A DNA stretch of 64,000 nt from Kryptolebias marmoratus. Taxonomy: Eukaryota > Chordata > Actinopteri > Cyprinodontiformes > Rivulidae. Under the pieces are notes generated by a model. The model did not search any database and was not told the DNA's origin. It saw only the letters and a list, made by a program, of their open reading frames with translations. Positions within the stretch are counted from its first letter, which is position 1. Every line of letters starts with the position of its first letter. Positions 59,123 to 64,000 of this stretch are shown piece by piece. The stretch lies in the NCBI RefSeq assembly GCF_001649575.2, contig NC_051437.1, positions 14,111,015 through 14,175,014 of the forward strand, in the 5' to 3' direction. Position numbers and translations under genes: made by a program.

Positions 59123-59772
59123 TTAATAACAGTCCGAAATGGCTTTATAGGAATGATGCCACAAGGGGTTTGATATTTCCAAACAATCTCCTTCACCTGG
59201 AACCATAAAGAGAGCAGACAAGAACAGATTATTGAAGGTGTAAGAGGCAGATAGCATAAACTGATGAACAGAGCTCATTTTAAAGTGTAGCATGAAGAAG
59301 CACCCCTTTTTCATGACCTCTGACCTCCTGTTATATTTCAATAACTGTTCTCTCTGAAGCTCATTCTGACCTGAGTGAATCTTGATTGTTTGGAGACGCA
59401 TGTATACACTTATGGACGTCTAACCAGTTATTCACAGATTGTTTCCATGCCTTCATAAAGCTTGTGGATAAAAACATGATTCAATGTTAAAACGAGACAT
59501 GTTTATTTGATTATTAAGCTGTTGAAATCATAGAAAGGATTACCGATCATTATTTGTGTGCAAATATTCAATGCAAGAAATGTTTCAAGTGTTTTACCAA
59601 CCTTTTTCTCTTTTGTCTTACAGGAGAACTGCACTCGGTTGTGAGTGAAAGAAGATAGAGCCTTTCTGCTCAACCCCAAGGTCTGAATGTTCTCGCTATC
59701 AGACAAAGTCTGACAACAAACGGAGGAGAAAGCCTTGGCGGGTGATTGCAGTTCAGTTTCTTTCGCGGCCAT
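59123..59772 (-). other. Possible two-exon small gene, product unknown
   Basis: On the minus strand an ATG at 59772 sits in a good context (A at -3, G at +4: AAAATGGCC) and opens a frame starting MAAKETELQSP. After 50 codons plus one base there is a strong donor, T|GTAAGA, at 59621. A pyrimidine-rich acceptor ending TTCCAG lies at 59197-59202. Removing this 425-bp GT-AG interval keeps the frame and reaches TAA at 59123-59125 after 23 more codons, giving about 74 residues. I recognise no domain. The first exon has more CpG than its surroundings. Against: the plus strand of the donor is itself an excellent acceptor (pyrimidine tract then CTTACAG), so splicing could be on the other strand, or neither. 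Confidence 0.25.
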
Positions 59773-62290
59773 TTTATTCTAGTTCGCTTTTGTGTTAGTT
59801 GTGTGAAGACCTTCCGCTTGTTTTGTCCATTTCATTTTGTAACATGAGAGTGACAGTGTTTTTAAGTCCGGCAGAAAAAAGATAAAGAAAGAGAAAACCG
59901 TAAAGAGAAACTTAACTTGAGAAATAACTTTTCATGCCGTTAAGAGAGAATTGCTCTAGTTTTGTGCATCACCTGTCGTCTGACTCCCGCTGCATCAGCT
60001 GCCTCCTTGGCAACCCTCTGCAAACATCACTGCTCCTCTGGTGACCTTAAGACCCAGACCCTCATTGGGCTCTGGGCCTTAACCTGCCTCCTTGTCATGG
60101 TTCGGTTAAAGCCCGAGAAGCCTCCAAGTTCCTCAAAGGCGACTGGCCGTCCACAGCTTCTGATCCGGTGAGGCACCTATAACTCTGTGTGATGAGAAAA
60201 AAAAAAGAAGCCATTTTGTGTCTAGCTATTTCATTTTACCTGATGCAAATTAATAAATAACATCTATTTTTAATCTGATGTTTCATCAAACTCACCTGAC
60301 AACCGGGCAGAATTATTAACATTTTCTGACCAAATTCCAAAGTAAACTATTCACCAAAATATTTAAAAGTAGCTGCAATTCTTGCGTGGATAAGAAACCG
60401 AAAACATTAATCCTGAAATCCAATTTTTTTGATTTAAATAAAGTAATAATCAGTATTTTATCTTAGACTTTTAAAGTGTTACTTGTTGCTGTGTTTTATC
60501 TTGATAAATGCTCATTCATATTAATTACTGTACTTAATAGTCATTCCTCACAAAAACTCCCTTAACTCTAAGTGTTAATCTTATTTTTGTTGGGTCATCT
60601 TCATAGCTCATTGTTGATTCTTTTTTTTCCCCTGATTTAGTTTTATTTTTGGAATAAAACCTTAAAAACACAATTTGTTTTTTTCCTGATTTGGTGGAAA
60701 TATTATGATAAAGAGTTCCCTGTGACGTATGAGTTCAGCTTCATCTGTTGAGATCTGATAATAAGGATGAATAGATGAAATAATCTAATGATTAAGTTCC
60801 TGTAAGATAATCAGTCTGTTGTTTGGTCAGTCAAACTACAGAAGTTGAAGAAATGTTGTCATCCTTCCTTATCCTCATCTTTCTGCTACAAAAGTTTGCA
60901 GATTCACTGAAAGTTCATATGAGCTGACAAAAACAGAAACTGAACAGAGGTCGATGAGAGGGAACTTGCCAGAGACCCCGTTGTGCCTCTGAAAATCTGT
61001 GGAAGTTGTTCAGAAGGAGCAAATGCACACAAACGTCTTTTCGTAAAACCAAAAACTCCCAGCTGAATCCATTTGGCAGTGGCACCAACAAGAGCAGAAA
61101 ACAAACAGTAAAGCAAAACTTATTTGACGTGTGCCATGGCTGTTTTGTCAATATTCTAGATATTTTTCTCCCCAACGACAAATTCACCAAGTCACGTTTC
61201 CACACAGGTCATGCAGACTGTTCTTATGTAGAGTGTGACATTGATCAGCAGAGGCTGGGCGTTATTAGCAGATTATTACTTGTTAATTTCCACAGTTTCC
61301 TCGGTTTCCTCACTTCCTTGTCTGTATGCAGCCTGTTGTCTCGGGGCTCTCATGCTGCTGCTGTGGGGTGGGAGCAGTGGGGTGGGTGACAGGGCAGCAT
61401 TCGTGCTCAGACAGATACAACCCCCCCTGGGTCGATGCTACCAACGCTCCACGCTTTCAGACACACACAGATGAGCCGCTGCGCCCATGGAGTGTCTGTG
61501 TCAAAGCCTTGAAGTGTGTGTGCCTGTCTGTGGGTTTGTTTTCACACTCAGCGAAGCATCGTTGCTTGAACAAATCCAATGTGTCTGACATTTGTCATTA
61601 CTGCACATTATATTGTTGGTGTAATCTAAAAACACATCACTTATTGCAGTTTTATGTTTGGAGGTTGTTTATGTTTTTGTACAAATTTGTCTGCATCTGC
61701 GAAATCAATTCAATGTGAGCTGCTGTCCTTTTTTATTAAAGGGCTGGAGTTGTTTCTTATCCTATTTTTAAAATTTACATATATATTAATAAAATACTGA
61801 GGTCATGTTTCACAGATTGTTTTGGTTTTGTGTAACTTGTTCTTGGTTTAATGCGTTGTAGGTTAGGTTAGGTTAGAGGAGGAGGAGCTCTGACATCGTC
61901 ATTTTCAAAAGGTTGTGTTTTGGCTGTCGGCACAAAAAAGCAAGGGTGGAAGGCTGGAACCCATTTTCAAAAAATGCCATTTCCAGGAAACATGGCATTT
62001 CCAGGAGTAAAAACATGATTTTCTGGGAAGTGTTTCTTATTTTGGGACAATTACAGCAGACACCATTGATAAACTTCATTTTTTAAGAATATCATCAGCA
62101 GAGCTCTGGTAGCCTTTCCTTTTCAAACCAAAAACCTTGGTGAACTCTTGAAGCATTTTTCAGATTGTACCGTAGCAAAAAATAGCAAGTTGGTTAACTG
62201 TTGTTCCTTGATCTCAGGCCCTTAGTCGGACCGCATCAACCTGTTTGTAAATCACACATTTCACTTTGACAACTCCTCGCACTAAAATTC
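59773..62290. other. Intergenic DNA, no gene supported
   Basis: 59960-60175 is moderately GC-rich. A plus-strand frame there ends in a TGA that overlaps a donor-like GTGAGG near 60169. A GGTTA triplet repeat lies at 61861-61875, and a GCCATTTCCAGGA/GGCATTTCCAGGA near-duplication near 61977-62010. Nothing recognised as a gene. Confidence 0.4.
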
Positions 62291-62293
62291 CTC

Positions 62294-62310
62294 CTGCCAG
62301 GGCAAAAAGT
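62294..62310 (+). repeat. Family D 17-mer, isolated
   Basis: CTGCCAGGGCAAAAAGT, identical to the end of the module at 46801-46885. The other parts of the module are absent here, so chance or a small remnant are both possible. Confidence 0.35.
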
Positions 62311-62521
62311 CTGCCTTCCCTTCTGCCGTCGCTTGTCTGCTTTCAGCCCCACAGAGTAAACGCAGCGATTGACACTTGACTTGAATCTACAGCACTTTTC
62401 GCACTTTTCACACTTTCGCATTGATCTGCTACCATTCCCCTTTGGTGACTCACTCAGACCAAAACACAGTGGCTCAGCATTGCATGAGTGTGGTTTTTTT
62501 TACACACAGCAGTTCGCCACC

Positions 62522-62755
62522 ATGGAAAAGAGCAGCCTGACAGCAGCACTGATGGTTAGAGCGGTGCGTTCCGGCTCTGTGATTACCTTCGCTGCTGCCT
62601 CAGAGGCGTATCAGCAGAACATCAAACTTCCCCGTTCCGTCTCTAGGTTTACCACTGTCTTCTGCTTCCAAAACTCTGAATTTCGTTGGCTCCAACAGTT
62701 CCCACTCTGTCGACAATGGCTTCATTTAAAACAATCCGTTTATGTGGGTCGTTAA
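62522..62755 (+). other. 77-codon open frame with optimal Kozak start, unknown
   Basis: ATG at 62522-62524 lies in GCCACCATGG, the full Kozak consensus. Just upstream is an acceptor-like T-run followed by ACACACAG. The frame (starting MEKSSLTAAL) runs 77 codons to a stop at 62753-62755. No domain recognised, composition ordinary. A lone short frame like this can arise by chance. Confidence 0.2.
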
Positions 62756-62879
62756 GCTCTCGACAACATTACCAGTAAATGAGAGGTGAAGCTGGAGGTG
62801 AGGTGAGACGGGGCAGCGGCAGTGAATGGCAAAAATCAGAGGACAGTAGGGTCAATGGGTGGAAATGAACAATAGGTTC

Positions 62880-63060
62880 AATGCCATGGGGTCTTGGCAT
62901 TGCCTCTTTTTAATGACACTATTGTGGAAAAAACAAGCGGCAATGAACGACACCATCATTAACCTCCGGCTGAGCTATAAATCAACAACAGTTCATGTAA
63001 AATAGGCCAATTCCCTTCAGTCTGCCTTTTTAAGGCCCTCGATCAGACTACTGCACTTAA
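62880..63060. promoter_or_regulatory. Candidate non-coding regulatory element
   Basis: Low-repeat block with 'tttttaatgacactattg', 'accatcattaacctccgg', 'gctataaatcaacaac' and 'aggccaattccc'. Balanced composition between AT-rich flanks. Enhancer role inferred. Confidence 0.27.
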
Positions 63061-63847
63061 AACCAAGAAGAGAGAAAGAAACACAAATACATGAACAGAG
63101 CATGCAGACGCTTTTACCAGGAGACAAATCAACAGAATGACAAATTTCACCCTGTAATGAGTGATTTGCTCATTACAGATAACTTTTGATTCTGTCAGCA
63201 AAGAAACTAAAATTTCTCGTAGCCATGGATTAAACGAGGGGAGAGCAAATGTTTAAAAAAAAATAATGACACAAGTTACCCAATTTTAGAATCGACTCGT
63301 GCACAGAGCAGCTCCATAAACTGATCTGATGTAAACAGTAAAAGCAGCATCGTAAAAAATACTGGCCTAAAATAACCACAAATACAGAACTTTTAGTGTA
63401 CCATATTCCCCACCTCACTGTGATTTTTGTCCATCTTCATCAGTAAGAACAGTCTCCTAAGTAAGATCTTGAAATTTTTTTGCCTGCCTTTGGTTTGGAT
63501 GTGTTTGTGTTCCTGCAAGGCAGTGTGGTGCAGGGGAAGGACAGCTGCCGTCTCTCCGTGGTCGTCTGTAGGAAAGAGTACATGTCGCACGTCATTTCGG
63601 AAAGGTAACATACACGGCAGCACGTCCCCGCCATCTGTCAGCAGAGCCTCACACACTGACACACACAAAGGACATCCAGGCTGCAGAAAAGGCAACGAGG
63701 TCTAAGAGCACTATTTTCCTTCAGGCTCTGAGGGTAAATTTAGGGCCCCTGATCAGCCTGGCAGTATGGTCCCTCGCGTGTTAGCAGTTCTAACAATATG
63801 TTGCACTAAATGAATTCACTTTTAGTTTAGGGTGTAGAAGAGGGCAT
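63061..63847. other. Intergenic DNA, no gene supported
   Basis: Short frames at 63393-63705 on both strands with no recognised domain. Nothing else seen. Confidence 0.45.
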
Positions 63848-64000
63848 AATCAATCAATCAATCAATCAAATTTTATTTGTATAGCACATTTCAGCAGCAA
63901 GGCATTTCAAGGTGCTTTACATAATTAAAAAACAAAATAAAAACAGCATGTGACAATGAATAAACAGTAAGAAAGAGACAAACATCAAAAACCCGCACTC
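63848..64000. mobile_element. Teleost 'tttgtatagcac' repeat with (AATC)n edge
   Basis: (AATC)n at 63848-63870 is followed by 'attttatttgtatagcacat' and 'aaggcatttcaaggtgcttt', a series known from many teleost genomes. It runs towards the end of the window and may be cut off. Confidence 0.65.

Noticed and set aside
61861..61875. Telomere-like GGTTA repeats
   Set aside because: Only three units, and of five bases. The vertebrate telomere unit is TTAGGG.
1..64000. A miR-124 gene, expected because human MIR124-3 lies near BHLHE23 at 20q13.33
   Set aside because: The mature-sequence core (ggcacgcggtgaatgcc or its complement) was looked for by eye and not found. It may lie outside the window.
1..64000. 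CRISPR arrays, operons, bacterial promoters or prophage
   Set aside because: The DNA is vertebrate nuclear sequence. The only regularly spaced repeats are microsatellites.

Overview
The window looks like vertebrate nuclear DNA from a teleost fish. It is largely gene-free, rich in (CA)n/(TG)n and poly(A) tracts, and carries several dispersed repeats of kinds that are abundant in percomorph fish. The repeat set would fit a cyprinodontiform or a related lineage, but I would not name a species. Four assembly gaps (N runs) lie at 1306-1321, 31922-31940, 36476-36851 and 55739-55765.

One protein-coding gene can be supported with confidence. It is a single-exon basic helix-loop-helix repressor gene on the minus strand, coding region 32415-33101 (228 codons). 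It matches the Olig/Beta3 subgroup, and within it bhlhe23 (BHLHB4/BETA4) rather than bhlhe22. It sits in a CpG island (about 32430-33780). The upstream side holds an inverted CCAAT/GC-box/TTAATTAA cluster, three copies of AACTCGGT, and a group of three E-boxes beside an inverted repeat. The downstream side holds a CUU-rich tract and an (AAAT)n array that would be read as overlapping AUUUA pentamers if the 3' UTR extends that far.

The flanks, 0-32 kb and 34-64 kb, look like the regulatory desert of a developmental transcription factor gene. Blocks of balanced composition with homeodomain, POU, OTX-like or RFX motifs alternate with transposon debris. The best enhancer-like blocks by eye are 43240-43640, 20061-20280, 26040-26345, 22800-23560, 30290-30660, 16141-16385 and 7021-7215. 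These are inferences from composition and motifs, because conservation could not be tested.

The repeats fall into families. Family A is a foldback element of about 0.6 kb with terminal inverted repeats of about 90 bp and TTAA flanks (Kolobok/piggyBac-style target), with at least seven recognisable copies or fragments. Family B is a repeat of about 0.3 kb carrying a 'gctgtggcagccatcttgaa'-like core, present eight times, often in pairs. Family C comprises two blocks resembling a repeat widespread in teleosts. There is also a CACTCTAAAA-type inverted-repeat element with another repeat nested in it (40221-41346), a palindromic element (47452-47665) and two short repeats related to 'tttgtatagc' elements. 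Family D is an 85-95 bp module in inverted orientation at 13.4 kb and 46.8 kb, on either side of bhlhe23.

Three places could hold unrecognised exons: 59123-59772 minus (start codon in good context, GT-AG intron, frame kept open to a stop), 10660-10838 plus (acceptor-like site followed by an in-frame 16-codon duplication), and 62522-62755 plus (optimal Kozak start). None has a recognised product.
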